Source: Halomonas litopenaei | GTDB taxonomy: Bacteria > Pseudomonadota > Gammaproteobacteria > Pseudomonadales > Halomonadaceae | Direction: 5' to 3' | DNA length: 64,000 bases | Assembly (NCBI RefSeq): GCF_003045775.1 | Contig: NZ_PXNS01000007.1 | Span: 178,603 to 242,602 of the forward strand | In this document: in pieces, positions 38,517 to 48,216 of the stretch | Layout: each line of letters begins with the position of its first letter | Position numbering within the stretch: the stretch's first letter is position 1 | Program-made: the position numbers and the translations under genes | Notes under the pieces: model-generated | Told to the model about the DNA's origin: nothing | Seen by the model: only the letters and a program-made list of their open reading frames with translations | Database searches by the model: none

Positions 38517-39292
38517 GCCGGCTCCTTCGCTGCGCCGAATATCTGCCTGCGCTACTTTAGTTGGCTTTATCCTGCATCTCGTTCTTCGTTCTTTCCTTGT
38601 TCTTTCTTCGCCTCTTTCAACGGCTCGATCTTCGTCTGAGTCCTGGATGCATTCGCCATAAAAACATCAAGATGCAGCATGAAATCCAAAGGCCAGCCAC
38701 GAAGCGCCTTGATCACCGAAAAAAAGACGCCGAAAAACAAGACAACGACAAACTAGGCACCGAAAAACAAGACACCGACAAACAGGCCGCCAAAAAAATG
38801 CCGAAAACGCTTCCACCTGCGCCACCCATGGCATATGCGAAAGCGTTTTTTTACACTACAGCAGCCACTTACATGCACATATCCACGATGACCTGAAAAA
38901 AACCTCGACGATTTCCGCAGAATAACGCCGCCACCTTTCAATAAAAAACATGCCCATCGTTTCGGCACATCCACATGGTATATAACCCTACAAAAGTCCA
39001 ATAACCTCCGATTCAAAGAGAATCTTTCTCATAAAACACCGGGCAACAACGTTTCAAAAGGTGATTTGTGATTACCTGATTAATGCCCGACCAAGATGCC
39101 TCCCCCACCGGCCTATGCACGCGCCTCGCCAACCTCCCTGAACGCCAACAAAAAGCGCCGGAGACCTCACCGATATTCTCGGTGAAGCCTCCGGCGCCAA
39201 CGGTCAGCGCTTACGCCCTTCAACGACAGGGCTAACGAGCAACTGCGAGCAACTGCGAGCTATGACAAGTCACGGCGAGCAGCGACAACTCA
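38517..39292. other. Gap between hupC and hupD, AT-rich with short tandem repeats
   Basis: No gene recognised. It holds the terminator at 39150-39197, a stretch where a 30-base unit built on GAAAAACAAGACA-CGACAAAC occurs twice in tandem (about 38716-38788), and pyrimidine-rich TTC repeats near 38580-38620. The composition is clearly richer in A/T than the flanking genes. A promoter for the hupD-to-hoxA operon may lie here, but I see no convincing -24/-12 or -35/-10 pair. Confidence 0.5.
39150..39197 (-). terminator. Intrinsic terminator after hupSLC (minus strand)
   Basis: Minus-strand stem GCGCCGGAG ... CTCCGGCGC with an inner CACCG/CGGTG stem and AGAATAT loop, followed by TTTTTG. It lies 96 bases after the hupC stop and would separate the structural genes from hupD and the accessory genes, at least partly. 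Confidence 0.85.
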
Positions 39293-40069
39293 CTACAAAG
39301 GGTCGTCGTCCTTGAAGGTGCGCTCCCCTGAGATCATGGTCGAGACGATGCTCTGGCGGGACATGATGTCCTCGCGTATCGCCACGTACACATGGATGAT
39401 AATGAAGGTGATCATCACCCACATGCCGAGACGATGCAGGGTATGCACGTCCAGGCTCTGGCCCACCAGCGGGATGACCCAGCCGAACAGCGTGTCCTGC
39501 CAACTGCCACGCAGGGCACCTTCGGCGTAGAGCGCCATTCCGGTCACGATCATGAACAGCGTGCCGAGGGTGATGAAGATGAACATCGCCAACTGCGCCA
39601 GCGGGTTGTGGCCCACGTACTTGCGCGGGCGCTTCTCCAGAAACAGGTACCAGCGAAGCTCGAACCACACCTCACGCCACCAGTCACGACGGTGCAACGG
39701 CAAGCGAAACAGCTGCTTGGCGTGGTGATTGCCAACCAGCGACCAGTAGAAGCGAAACATAAAACCGATCGCCAGGATGTAGCCCGCAGTAAAGTGGGCA
39801 AAGCGGATATAGCCCATCACAAAGTGATCGCTGGCCTCACCTGACACCGTCGGCAGCGGCTTGCCGATAAAGTAGCCGGTGACGATCAGCACCAGGATGG
39901 CCGCCGCGTTGGTCCAGTGCCACAGCCGCAACGGCGCCTCATAGACGTAGACCGAGGTCTGCTTGACCGAGGAAGGCAGCACCCGTTCCTCCCCGGGGCC
40001 AAGCTTGCCAGCCTGAGGGTCCTCCGGGCTGGCCGTTGCAGCAGGTGACGCTTTCGAGTCATGGGACAT
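39293..40069 (-). CDS. hupC: Ni/Fe-hydrogenase b-type cytochrome subunit
   Basis: 258-residue dihaem cytochrome b that anchors the hydrogenase and passes electrons to quinone. Four membrane helices and haem-ligand histidines are seen in YEAPLRLWHWTNA, RFAHFTAGYIL and LDVHTLHRLGMW. The N-terminal 35 residues are an extra polar extension. Starts 17 bases after the hupL stop. Confidence 0.93.
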   Translation of the reverse strand: MSHDSKASPAATASPEDPQAGKLGPGEERVLPSSVKQTSVYVYEAPLRLWHWTNAAAILVLIVTGYFIGKPLPTVSGEASDHFVMGYIRFAHFTAGYILAIGFMFRFYWSLVGNHHAKQLFRLPLHRRDWWREVWFELRWYLFLEKRPRKYVGHNPLAQLAMFIFITLGTLFMIVTGMALYAEGALRGSWQDTLFGWVIPLVGQSLDVHTLHRLGMWVMITFIIIHVYVAIREDIMSRQSIVSTMISGERTFKDDDPL

Positions 40070-40086
40070 GGGACACCCTCCCCCGG

Positions 40087-41901
40087 CTATCTGACGGTGA
40101 CGCGAGACAGCTCTTCACCGTCTTCGCTCATCACGTGGGTGGAACAGGCCAGGCACGGATCGAAGGAATGCAGCGTGCGCAGGATCTCCACCGGCTCGTC
40201 CGGCCGCTCCATGGGCGTATTCAGCAGTGACGCCTCGAAGGCGCCGATGTTGCCCTCCGGATCCCGCGGGCTGCCGTTCCAGGTGGTCGGCACGATGCAC
40301 TGGTAGTTCTCGATCTTGCCATCCTTGATGCGGATCCAGTGGCCGTTCATGCCCCGGGGTGCGGCGACCATGCCGACACCGCGAGCCTCCTGGGGCCAGG
40401 ACGCCGGGTCCCACTTCTCGATATTGGCGGTAGCCAGGTCACCGGCGCGGATGTTAGCGATCAGCTCATGCCAGTCATCGAGCATCATGGACGCGCAGTA
40501 GTGGGCTTCCAGGGCGCGGGCCAGGGTACGGCCGATGGTGGTCGGCAGCGCCTGCTTCGGCGTCAGACGGGTGCCGGCGAGCTGATTGAGGGCGGCCAGC
40601 GACGAGTCCACCTGGTCGATCACGAAGTCATTGCCCTGGGCGTAATTGAGGATGTAGCGCGACAGCGGTCCCACCTCCATGGCGTGGCCACGCCAGCGTG
40701 GCGACTTGATCCAGGAGTACTTGGCGGCCTCGTCGATCTCCTCGATCCGGGTGCGGGTACCGACGGTGCCCTGGCCCAGTTCGTAGTGGTGCTCGGTCTC
40801 GCCGTCCCAGGGGTGCAGGCCACGGGACTCGTCGGCGTAGCGGTACCAGGAATGGGCCACAAACTCCTGGATCTGCTCGGGGTCGGTGGGGTCCACCTCG
40901 TGGATCTCGTTCCAGTTGCCGCCGAGGATGGCGCCCCCCTTGAGCTGGTCGGTGGACTTGTCGTAGTTGACCTTGGAGTAGTCGCCGTAGTCCATCACGT
41001 TGGTGGCGGACAGTCCCCCGCCATACAACCAGCCCTTGTAGAAGCTGGCGATGGCGATAACGTCGGGGATATAGACGTTCCTGGAGAAGGCGAAGGCTTC
41101 CTCCATACGCGCACGCACGAAGTTGAGCCGCTCCATGTTGAGCGGCGCCCCGGCCGCCAGGTCGCCGTCGATATTGATGGCGCAGGGCACCCCGCCGACC
41201 ATGTAGTTGGGGTGGGGGTTCTTGCCGCCGAACACGGTGTGGACCTTGACGATCTCCTTCTGCAGGTCCAGCGCCTCGAGATAGTGAGCGGTCGCCATCA
41301 GGTCCGCCTCCGGCGACAGCCGGTAGGCGGGGTTGTCCCAGTAGCCGTTCTTGAAAAGCCCAAGCTGCCCCGACTCGATAAAGGTCTTCAGACGATTCTG
41401 CACGTCGCGAAAATAGCCCGGCGACGACAGCGGATGGTTGGGGCCGGTCAACTGCTGCAGTTGCGACGTCGCCCGCGGATCGGCCCTCAGCGCATTGACC
41501 GGGTTGACCCAGTCCAGCGCGTGCAGGTGGTAGAAGTGCACCACGTGGTCGTGCCACTGCAGCACCTTGGCCATCATCTCGCGGATCAGGTGAGCGTTGC
41601 GCGGGATGCGGATGTCGAGTGCGTCCTCCACCGCGCGCACCGAGGCCAGCGCATGACAGCCGGTGCAGACACCGCAGATGCGCTCGACAAAGGCCCAGGC
41701 GTCGCGCGGGTCACGGCCCTTGAGGATGACCTCGAGCCCGCGCCACATGGTGCCGGTGGACACCGCGTTGCGGATGATGTTGTTGTCATCCACGTTGACC
41801 TCGCAGCGCATATGCCCCTCGATGCGGGTCACCGGGTCGACGACGATACGCCGTCCGCTTCTGTCCAGATTGAACCCGTTAGGGGTGTTGATCTGCGTCA
41901 T
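40087..41901 (-). CDS. hupL: Uptake [NiFe]-hydrogenase large subunit
   Basis: 604-residue catalytic subunit. Nickel ligands: L2 motif [10 protein letters not shown] (C76, C79) and the C-terminal DPCLACSTH (C583, C586). RIEGH (26-30) supplies conserved active-site contacts. The 15 residues after His589 are the peptide removed by HupD. The ATG at 41901 shares a base with the hupS stop (TGATG). Confidence 0.97.
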   Translation of the reverse strand: MTQINTPNGFNLDRSGRRIVVDPVTRIEGHMRCEVNVDDNNIIRNAVSTGTMWRGLEVILKGRDPRDAWAFVERICGVCTGCHALASVRAVEDALDIRIPRNAHLIREMMAKVLQWHDHVVHFYHLHALDWVNPVNALRADPRATSQLQQLTGPNHPLSSPGYFRDVQNRLKTFIESGQLGLFKNGYWDNPAYRLSPEADLMATAHYLEALDLQKEIVKVHTVFGGKNPHPNYMVGGVPCAINIDGDLAAGAPLNMERLNFVRARMEEAFAFSRNVYIPDVIAIASFYKGWLYGGGLSATNVMDYGDYSKVNYDKSTDQLKGGAILGGNWNEIHEVDPTDPEQIQEFVAHSWYRYADESRGLHPWDGETEHHYELGQGTVGTRTRIEEIDEAAKYSWIKSPRWRGHAMEVGPLSRYILNYAQGNDFVIDQVDSSLAALNQLAGTRLTPKQALPTTIGRTLARALEAHYCASMMLDDWHELIANIRAGDLATANIEKWDPASWPQEARGVGMVAAPRGMNGHWIRIKDGKIENYQCIVPTTWNGSPRDPEGNIGAFEASLLNTPMERPDEPVEILRTLHSFDPCLACSTHVMSEDGEELSRVTVR

Positions 41902-42995
41902 CAGGCTTCCTCCCTGTTGGCTGACGACTGGCGCTTGACCTGCGCCCGTTTCAAGGCGCTGACGGCGGCGTGGACCGCCACCGCACCGCCCACCCCGGTG
42001 GCTACAACGCCGCCGATCTGGTCGGCGTTGGCCTCGATGCCGAACTGGTGCACGTCCTGCAGCCGGGCGTACCAGGAGCCCTTGTCCCAGAAACCGTCTT
42101 CGGAGCAGCCGATACAGCCGTGGCCGGCCTGGATCGGGAAGCTCACGCCCTCGTTCCAGCGGATGGTCGAACAGGCGTTGTAGGTGGTCGGGCCCTTGCA
42201 GCCCACCTTGTACAGGCAGTAGCCGCGACGGGCGCCCTCGTCATCGAAGGACTCGACGAACTGGCCGGCGTCGAAGTGTGGCCGGCGGTAGCACTTGTCG
42301 TGGATGCGCTCGGAATAGAACATCTTGGGCCGGCCGGTGCGGTCGAGCTCCGGCAGCCGGTCGAAGGTCAGCATATAGGTGATGACCCCGGTCATGACCT
42401 CGGCGATCGGCGGACAGCCCGGCACCTTGATGATCGGCTTGTCGGTGATGACCTTGTGCACCGGAGTCGCCCGGGTGGGATTGGGGCGCGCCGCCTGGAC
42501 ACAGCCGTGGCTTGCACAGGAGCCCCAGGAGATCACCGCCTTGGCGTGCTCGGCGGTCTCGCGCAGCTGGTCGACGAAGGGCCGCCCACCAACGATGCAG
42601 AACATGCCGTCCTCGTTGAGCGGGGGATTGCCCTCCACCGCCAGGATATAGTTGCCCTTGTAGCGCTCGATGGTGTCGGCCAGGGCGGCCTCGGCCTGAT
42701 GCCCCGCCGCCGCCATCAGGGTGTCGTCGTAGTCCAGCGAGATCATCGACAGCACCACGTCCTTGACCAGCGGATGGGCCGAGCGGATGAACGACTCCGA
42801 GCAGCAGGTGCACTCGAGCCCGTGCACCCAGATCACCGGCGTGCGCGGCTTGGTCTCCATGGCGTGGGCGATCTTGGCGGTGTAGGCAGGCCCGAGTCCC
42901 AGCGCCGCCGCCGTCAGTGAACAGAACTTCAGAAATGAGCGACGCGTGACCCCCTGTCGCCGCATCACGTCGTAGAAGGTTTCGATGGGCTCCAT
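41901..42995 (-). CDS. hupS: Uptake [NiFe]-hydrogenase small subunit, oxygen-tolerant type
   Basis: 364-residue electron-transfer subunit. Twin-arginine signal TRRSFLKFC (17-25), likely cleaved after AHA45. After cleavage the proximal-cluster cysteines are 17, 19, 20, 115, 120 and 149 (C62, C64, C65, C160, C165, C194), the six-Cys set that forms the 4Fe-3S cluster in oxygen-tolerant Hyd-1-type enzymes; oxygen-sensitive ones lack numbers 19 and 120. Medial and distal cluster cysteines are also present. A C-terminal helix ([18 protein letters not shown]) anchors it to the membrane. The start is ATG 42995. Confidence 0.96.
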   Translation of the reverse strand: MEPIETFYDVMRRQGVTRRSFLKFCSLTAAALGLGPAYTAKIAHAMETKPRTPVIWVHGLECTCCSESFIRSAHPLVKDVVLSMISLDYDDTLMAAAGHQAEAALADTIERYKGNYILAVEGNPPLNEDGMFCIVGGRPFVDQLRETAEHAKAVISWGSCASHGCVQAARPNPTRATPVHKVITDKPIIKVPGCPPIAEVMTGVITYMLTFDRLPELDRTGRPKMFYSERIHDKCYRRPHFDAGQFVESFDDEGARRGYCLYKVGCKGPTTYNACSTIRWNEGVSFPIQAGHGCIGCSEDGFWDKGSWYARLQDVHQFGIEANADQIGGVVATGVGGAVAVHAAVSALKRAQVKRQSSANREEA

Positions 42996-43153
42996 CGGCA
43001 ACGACTCCCCTGTCGTGGTCCTGGATCTCGCCACCGGCGTGATCCCCTGATCTGGAGGCGGCCTACCCTCGATACGGCCAAGGACGAAAGCCGACTCAAG
43101 GCCTGCGCGCCAGGCCATCCAGATCGCCTGTTGTTGTTTCCCTTATATACGGG

Positions 43154-43168
43154 GCAAGGCCCGTGCCA
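43154..43168 (-). promoter_or_regulatory. Sigma-54 (-24/-12) promoter of hupSLC
   Basis: Minus strand TGGCACGGGCCTTGC, an exact match to the consensus TGGCACG-N4-TTGC with GG and GC ten bases apart. Transcription would start near 43142, giving a leader of about 150 bases to hupS. The NtrC-type HoxA protein encoded in the same cluster is the natural activator. Confidence 0.88.
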
Positions 43169-43347
43169 GATTGCGGGGAGCACGTCTTTTCAAACACTTG
43201 GCGCACCTGACGACCACATGGCGGTAGCGCCCTTTCCAGCGACCTCCGTCACGGCAGCACAGAACTCGCGCTACACGGCACACAGGTGGTAGCCGGCTTT
43301 CCAGCGCGCTGCGCTGTCGCTGCCGTGGCCTACACGGCGCCAAGTGC

Positions 43348-43375
43348 TTGACAACAAGCAGCGAATCCGTAGAAT
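43348..43375 (+). promoter_or_regulatory. Sigma-70 promoter of tRNA-Met
   Basis: TTGACA, 16-base spacer, TAGAAT, ending 15 bases before the mature tRNA-Met. Confidence 0.75.
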
Positions 43376-43390
43376 ACGGCGCCATCCAAA

Positions 43391-43467
43391 GGCTACGTAG
43401 CTCAGTTGGTTAGAGCACATCACTCATAATGATGGGGTCCCCTGTTCGAGTCAGGGCGTAGCCACCA
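43391..43467 (+). tRNA. tRNA-Met (elongator, anticodon CAT)
   Basis: 77 bases with encoded CCA, nearly identical to E. coli elongator tRNA-Met in the acceptor, D and anticodon arms. Anticodon loop CTCATAA. Confidence 0.97.
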
Positions 43468-43477
43468 GATACCGAAA

Positions 43478-43509
43478 GGCCCGTCGATCATCGATCGACG
43501 GGCCTTTTT
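43478..43509 (+). terminator. Intrinsic terminator of tRNA-Met
   Basis: 11-bp stem GGCCCGTCGAT / ATCGACGGGCC with a CATCG loop, followed by TTTTT. It begins 10 bases after the tRNA. Confidence 0.92.
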
Positions 43510-43631
43510 GTTGCGCCTTCCTTTACAACGGTTCAACACCGACACAGAAAAAACAGAGCGCCTGGCGGTTGTTGCCCGCCAGGCGCTCTGTCGTCGTTTC
43601 AGCCTTTCAGCGCGTGCTGCGAGCGCTGGAC

Positions 43632-44963
43632 CTACACCAGTTCGGCGCTGTCAAAGAAGGCCGTCAGCGCGCGGGTCAGGTGTTCCACGTCCTGGCTGCC
43701 GGCGGTCTCGCGGATCGAGTGCATCGCCCACTGGGGCACCCCCACGTCCAGCGTCGGCACACCCAGCTCCGTTGCGGTGATGGGGCCGATGGTACTGCCG
43801 CAACCCATGTCCGCCCGGGTGATAAAGGTCTGCACCGGCACCTGAGCTTGCTCGCACAGATCACGGAACATGGCCGCCGTGGCACTGTTGGTGGCGTAGC
43901 GCTGGTTGGCGTTGGTCTTGATCACCGGGCCAGCGTTGAGGCTCGGGCCGTGCTGGGCGTCGTGCTTGTCCTTGAAGTTCGGGTGCAGCGCGTGGGCGTT
44001 GTCGCAGGAGATCATCCGCGAGGACTGGATCAAGCGGATATAGCCTTCCTCTGTGCCCTCGCCGACCTGGCCATTTACGCGCTTGAGCACATCGGCGAGG
44101 AACGGACCCTGGGCGCCACAGGCGCTGGCGCTACCCACCTCTTCGTGATCATTGGCGACCAGCACCATGCCCTGTTCGCCGTCGGCGTCGAGCATCGCTT
44201 CCAGGCCAATAAAGCAGGACAAAAGGTTGTCCAGGCGGGCGCTGGCGATCAATTCCTTGCCCACGCCCACCAGCGACGGCGGCTGCAGGTCATAGAAGCC
44301 CAGCTCGAAGTCCAGCACCTTTACCCCGGTCAGGCCGTGCTCCTTTTCGAGCCAGGCCAGCAGCAGGCGATCGAGGTCGTCGTCCTTGCCACCCTGAAGC
44401 ACCACCGGCGCCATCTGGGTCTGGGCATTCATCGCCTTGCCGTCATTGGCTTCACGATCCAGGTGGATGGCCAGGCTCGGAATGATGGCGATGGCCTCGG
44501 CGACGTTTAGCAACACACCCTCGACCCGCCCATCGGCGTGACGGACATGCAGACGCCCGGCCAGGCCCAGGTCCCTGTCGAACCAGGGCGCAAGCAGTGC
44601 CCCGCCGTAGACCTGCACGCCAAGCTGCAGCCAGCCCGCAGACGTCTGGCCGGCGTGGGTCTTCAGCCTGAGATTGGGGCTGTCGGTATGGGCGCCGACC
44701 ATGCGCAGACTGGTGACCGGCTGGCCCTTCGGCAGGTTGACGGCGATAATCGAAGAATCGTTGCGGGTCACGTAGAAGCGGTCACCGGGAACCAAATCCC
44801 AGCTATCGGTCTCCAACAGGCGACGGTAGCCGGCGTCCTCAAACCGTTTAGCCATGTTCGCGGTGGCGTGCCAAGGGCTGGGGGAACGGTGCAGAAACTC
44901 AAGCAGCCGACTGAGCCTTTTGGCGCATCCGGCATCATCCTTTGGCAAGCACTCCTGTGACAT
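43632..44963 (-). CDS. apeB: M18-family aminopeptidase
   Basis: Cytosolic dizinc aminopeptidase of 443 residues. Metal-site motifs of the family are present: GAHTDSPNLRLK, SARLDNLLSC, NDHEEVGSAS, RADMGCGSTIGP and PQWAMHSIRE. The start is ATG 44963 (AGAGGACGCCC upstream); in-frame ATGs at 44981 and 45026 are less likely. Divergent from prc. Confidence 0.93.
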   Translation of the reverse strand: MSQECLPKDDAGCAKRLSRLLEFLHRSPSPWHATANMAKRFEDAGYRRLLETDSWDLVPGDRFYVTRNDSSIIAVNLPKGQPVTSLRMVGAHTDSPNLRLKTHAGQTSAGWLQLGVQVYGGALLAPWFDRDLGLAGRLHVRHADGRVEGVLLNVAEAIAIIPSLAIHLDREANDGKAMNAQTQMAPVVLQGGKDDDLDRLLLAWLEKEHGLTGVKVLDFELGFYDLQPPSLVGVGKELIASARLDNLLSCFIGLEAMLDADGEQGMVLVANDHEEVGSASACGAQGPFLADVLKRVNGQVGEGTEEGYIRLIQSSRMISCDNAHALHPNFKDKHDAQHGPSLNAGPVIKTNANQRYATNSATAAMFRDLCEQAQVPVQTFITRADMGCGSTIGPITATELGVPTLDVGVPQWAMHSIRETAGSQDVEHLTRALTAFFDSAELV

Positions 44964-45136
44964 GGGCGTCCTCTGTTGCATGATAGTGTGGTTGAAGGAT
45001 TGACCCTGAATATCGCACAACGGCAAGGGTCAAGGATTGACATCAAGCTGCTACAATGCGAATCCGGTCCAAGGGACCCGCCGACCGAGTCGGTGTAAGA
45101 CCGACGAGTGTACACGAATCCTGGAGTGCTTCATTG

Positions 45137-47212
45137 ATGAGCCTGATTGAGTCTGCGGGTCGCGCCCTGGCGCTGTCCCTGCTGATCGCGGCCCCTACGG
45201 CGCTGGCTACTCCCACGCCCGGCGACGACCAGCGTCAGGCGGCCATGGAGGTGGCCGAATCACTACGCTACGGCCACTACGCGGACGTGAGGCTGGACGA
45301 CCAATGGTCCAACCGCGCCTTCCAGCGTTATCTGGACGTGCTGGACGGCCAGCGTGCCTACTTCGTGCAGGACGACGTGGATGAGTTCGCTGATCTGCGT
45401 ACCGGCATGGACGAGGCAATGCTCGAAGGCTCCCTGGAGCGGGCCTACGACCTCTACGAGCGCTACCACGATCGTGCCGAGGCGCGTCTTGAGTGGATGC
45501 TCGAGGAGATCGACCACCTCGACATGAGCTTCAATGGCGAAGGCCGCCTCGAACTCGACCGCGAGGATGCCGCCTGGGCCGCCTCCCAGGCGAGCCTCGA
45601 CGACTTGTGGCGCAAGCGCCTGGCCAACGCCGCCCTGACGCTGTCAATCAGCGGCCAGGAAGACGACGAGGTCATCGACACCCTGCGCGAGCGCTACGAG
45701 ACCCAGAAGCATCGCCTCGAGCAGACCAACGCCGAGGACGTGTTCGGGCTGATCATGGCCGCTGCCACCGGTACCGTGGACCCCCACACCGAATACCTGT
45801 CGCCGCGCCAGGGCGAGTCCTTCGACATCCAGATGCGCCTCTCGCTCGAAGGCATCGGTGCCCTGCTCCAGGCCGACGGCGAGTACGTCAAGGTCGCGAG
45901 CCTGGTACCCGGTGGCCCGGCCGAGAAGGACGGCGCGCTCAAGCCCGCCGACCGCATCATCGGCGTCGGCCAGGAAGGCGAAGACATCGTCAACGTGGTC
46001 GGCATGCGCTTGGACGACGTGGTCGAACTGATTCGTGGGCCCAAGGGCTCCGAGGTGCGCCTCGAGGTGGTGCCCGGCGAAGCCGTGGACATGACCCGCT
46101 CCACCGTGGTCGACATCACCCGTGACACCGTCAAGCTCGAGGATCAGGCGGCCAGCAGCGAAGTCATCGAGATCCAGCGCGAAGACGGCGTGCACAAGGT
46201 CGGCGTGATCGAGGTGCCCGCCTTCTATGTCGACTTCGACGCCTGGCAGGCCGGCGAGGAAAACTACCGCTCCACCACCCGTGACGTCGCCGCCGAGGTC
46301 GAGAAGCTCAAGGCCGAAGGCGTCGAGGGCATCGTGCTGGACCTGCGCAACAACGGCGGCGGCGCGCTGCAGGAAGCCAACTCGATGATCGGCCTGTTCA
46401 TCGACCGTGGCCCCACCGTGCAGGTACGTGACGCCCGTGGCCGCATCAGCCTGTACGGCGACACCGACAGCGGCACCCTGTATGACGGCCCGCTGGTGGT
46501 GCTGGTCAACCGCCTGTCCGCCTCGGCCTCGGAGATCTTCGCCGGTGCCATCCAGGACTACGGTCGCGGCCTGATCGTCGGCTCCAACACCTTCGGCAAG
46601 GGCACGGTGCAGACCCTCAACGACTTGAGCTACGGCCAGATCAAGCTGACCCGCGCCAAGTTCTACCGCATCTCTGGCGAGAGCACCCAGAACCGCGGCG
46701 TGAAGCCGGACATCATGTACCCGAGCCTGCTCGACCCCGAGATCATCGGCGAGAGCGCGCTGGACAACGCCCTGCCCTGGGACACCGTGCGTGACGTCCA
46801 GTACCGCAGCTACGGCACCCCGCGCCAGTACCTGAAGGACCTGCGCGCCCGCCACCAGCAGCGTGCCGACGAGCACCCCAACTTCCACTACCTGGAACAA
46901 CGGGCAGAGCTAGCGAGCCGTCTGCGCGAGCAGCACACCAGCGTCAGCCTGAACCGAGAGCAGCGTCAGCGTGAAGCCGACGCCCAGGATGCCGAAATGC
47001 TGGCACTGGAAAACGAGCGCCGCGAAGCCCTCGGCCTCGACATCCTCGAAGAATGGGGCGACGCCCGCGAAAGCGGCGACGACACCGACCTCGCCGACGA
47101 AGAGACCGAAGAGGAACAGCCCGTCGACCGCGCCGAAGTCGAGGAGTCAGCGGAAATCCTGCTCGACTTCGCCGAACTCGGCCCGAGCTGGCAGTACGCG
47201 GTAAAAGGCTAA
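45137..47212 (+). CDS. prc: Tail-specific periplasmic protease Prc (S41)
   Basis: 691-residue C-terminal processing protease. Signal peptide (LALSLLIAAPTALA, cleavage about residue 24), N-terminal helical domain, PDZ (about 230-320), and the protease core with the Ser/Lys dyad: Ser about 464 in SASASEIFAGAIQDY and Lys about 488 in TFGKGTVQ. C-terminal Prc-specific helical domain ends with an acidic stretch. ATG 45137 follows TGGAGTGCTTC; an in-frame ATG at 45056 would bury the signal peptide. Confidence 0.94.
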   Translation: MSLIESAGRALALSLLIAAPTALATPTPGDDQRQAAMEVAESLRYGHYADVRLDDQWSNRAFQRYLDVLDGQRAYFVQDDVDEFADLRTGMDEAMLEGSLERAYDLYERYHDRAEARLEWMLEEIDHLDMSFNGEGRLELDREDAAWAASQASLDDLWRKRLANAALTLSISGQEDDEVIDTLRERYETQKHRLEQTNAEDVFGLIMAAATGTVDPHTEYLSPRQGESFDIQMRLSLEGIGALLQADGEYVKVASLVPGGPAEKDGALKPADRIIGVGQEGEDIVNVVGMRLDDVVELIRGPKGSEVRLEVVPGEAVDMTRSTVVDITRDTVKLEDQAASSEVIEIQREDGVHKVGVIEVPAFYVDFDAWQAGEENYRSTTRDVAAEVEKLKAEGVEGIVLDLRNNGGGALQEANSMIGLFIDRGPTVQVRDARGRISLYGDTDSGTLYDGPLVVLVNRLSASASEIFAGAIQDYGRGLIVGSNTFGKGTVQTLNDLSYGQIKLTRAKFYRISGESTQNRGVKPDIMYPSLLDPEIIGESALDNALPWDTVRDVQYRSYGTPRQYLKDLRARHQQRADEHPNFHYLEQRAELASRLREQHTSVSLNREQRQREADAQDAEMLALENERREALGLDILEEWGDARESGDDTDLADEETEEEQPVDRAEVEESAEILLDFAELGPSWQYAVKG

Positions 47213-47250
47213 GCAGCGACAGAAACGACTAGCCGCAAGCTAAACGAAAA

Positions 47251-47277
47251 GCCGGGGCATCGAGCCCCGGCTTTTTT
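47251..47277 (+). terminator. Intrinsic terminator after prc
   Basis: Stem GCCGGGGC / GCCCCGGC with ATCGA loop, followed by TTTTTT, 38 bases after the prc stop. With AAAA before the stem it may also act on the minus strand for the small membrane protein gene. Confidence 0.92.
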
Positions 47278-47309
47278 ATGGACGTGGTCTGAACGCAGCC
47301 ATCGCCAAC

Positions 47310-47534
47310 CTAACGGCGAACAGCCCTTCTCACTCTTCTCTCCCTCCAAAGCCCCATCGCGACCAGGAGTTCGAGCAAGGCGAAGCCAACAAACGCCGCC
47401 CCATAGACCCATCGAACCTGACGCTGCTGCTCTTCGGTGGGAAACAGCTCCATCGAGCCCTGCAAGAACCCCGCACCGCTCAGCAGCATCAACACGAGCA
47501 ACAGCACCGCAACACACCAGAGTAGGATTCTCAC
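47310..47534 (-). CDS. Small membrane protein, unknown
   Basis: 74 residues with two predicted membrane helices (ILLWCVAVLLLVLMLLSG and YGAAFVGFALLELLVAMGL) joined by a polar loop, and a basic C-terminus. No family recognised. It marks the border between the prc region and the AT-rich accessory region, and ends facing the prc terminator. Confidence 0.6.
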   Translation of the reverse strand: MRILLWCVAVLLLVLMLLSGAGFLQGSMELFPTEEQQRQVRWVYGAAFVGFALLELLVAMGLWRERRVRRAVRR

Positions 47535-47638
47535 CTTAGTCTCGCCTTGTTCGTCAGTAGCAGTAGCTGTCTACATTGTTCCCAATGCGCAGACGGCTGC
47601 GCATACTGGTAATGACATCGAAAATCAGAGCGACGATA

Positions 47639-47884
47639 ATGCAAACACTATACGATCAGGACGCTCCCAAACAAGCCACAAACCTCAGCATAAACAGCGA
47701 CTTGCTGAAAAGGGGCAGGAGTATGAATGTCGACCTCTCGGCCACGCTAGAGAAAGCACTGGAAGCAAAGCTCGCCGAGAGCGAAGCCCAACAATGGCAG
47801 AGGGAAAACAGCAACGCTATCAAAGCCTACAACGATGCTATCTCTGAGCATGGGTGCTTCGCCGAAGAATACAGGACATTCTAA
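47639..47884 (+). CDS. ccdA: CcdA-family antitoxin
   Basis: 81-residue antitoxin of a type II CcdAB module. N-terminal ribbon-helix-helix (ATNLSINSDLLKRGRSMNVDLSATLE) and a toxin-binding C-terminus ending GCFAEEYRTF, equivalent to the F1 CcdA end GSFADENRDW. The stop overlaps the ccdB start (TAATG). The partner toxin is frameshifted, so this antitoxin has no intact local target. It stands on the plus strand, opposite to the cassette genes beyond. Confidence 0.88.
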   Translation: MQTLYDQDAPKQATNLSINSDLLKRGRSMNVDLSATLEKALEAKLAESEAQQWQRENSNAIKAYNDAISEHGCFAEEYRTF

Positions 47885-48216
47885 TGCCCCAGTTCGACGT
47901 GTACGCTAACCCCAGCGCGTCGACGAAAAGGATGTACCCTTACCTTCTGGATATACAGAGCGATACCCTCTCGGAGTTGGCCACCCGAATTGTGGTGCCC
48001 CCTAAACGCAAATCTCTTTCTGGACGTAAGAAAGCTGCCCCGCCCTGCGCCAACAGTGACCCTCGACAGCGAAGAACTGTTGATCCTTATCCCACAAATC
48101 GCATCATTACCTGCCAGCGTTTTAAAAAGGCCCATCGTCACTCAAGAGCACATGCGAGATAAAATAGTCGCCGCACTCGACTTCGCAATGGTCGGGTTCG
48201 GGTTCTGGTTCTGGTT
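47884..48216 (+). pseudogene. ccdB: CcdB gyrase-poison toxin, frameshifted
   Basis: The first 40 codons encode a good CcdB N-terminus (MPQFDVYANPSAS, YPYLLDIQSDTLSELATRIVVP). Then, at a run of five Cs (47998-48002), the frame changes. The rest of CcdB continues in another frame (LNANLFLDVRKLPRP, PTVTLDSEELLILIPQIASL, HMRDKIVAALDFAMVGF). Removing one C restores a full-length toxin. As written, translation ends at 48162 with an unrelated tail. The restored frame also lacks a stop after the usual GF end and runs on to 48304 through the neighbouring attC. Confidence 0.87.

Noticed and set aside
38924..38945. Sigma-54-like GGC-N-TGC on the minus strand before hupD
   Set aside because: GG and GC are nine, not ten, bases apart and the flanking bases do not fit.
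25824..43168. Hydrogenase locus as a recent island inserted at tRNA-Met
   Set aside because: It lies on the 5' side of the tRNA, no direct repeat of the tRNA 3' end or integrase is seen, and codon use looks like the chromosome.
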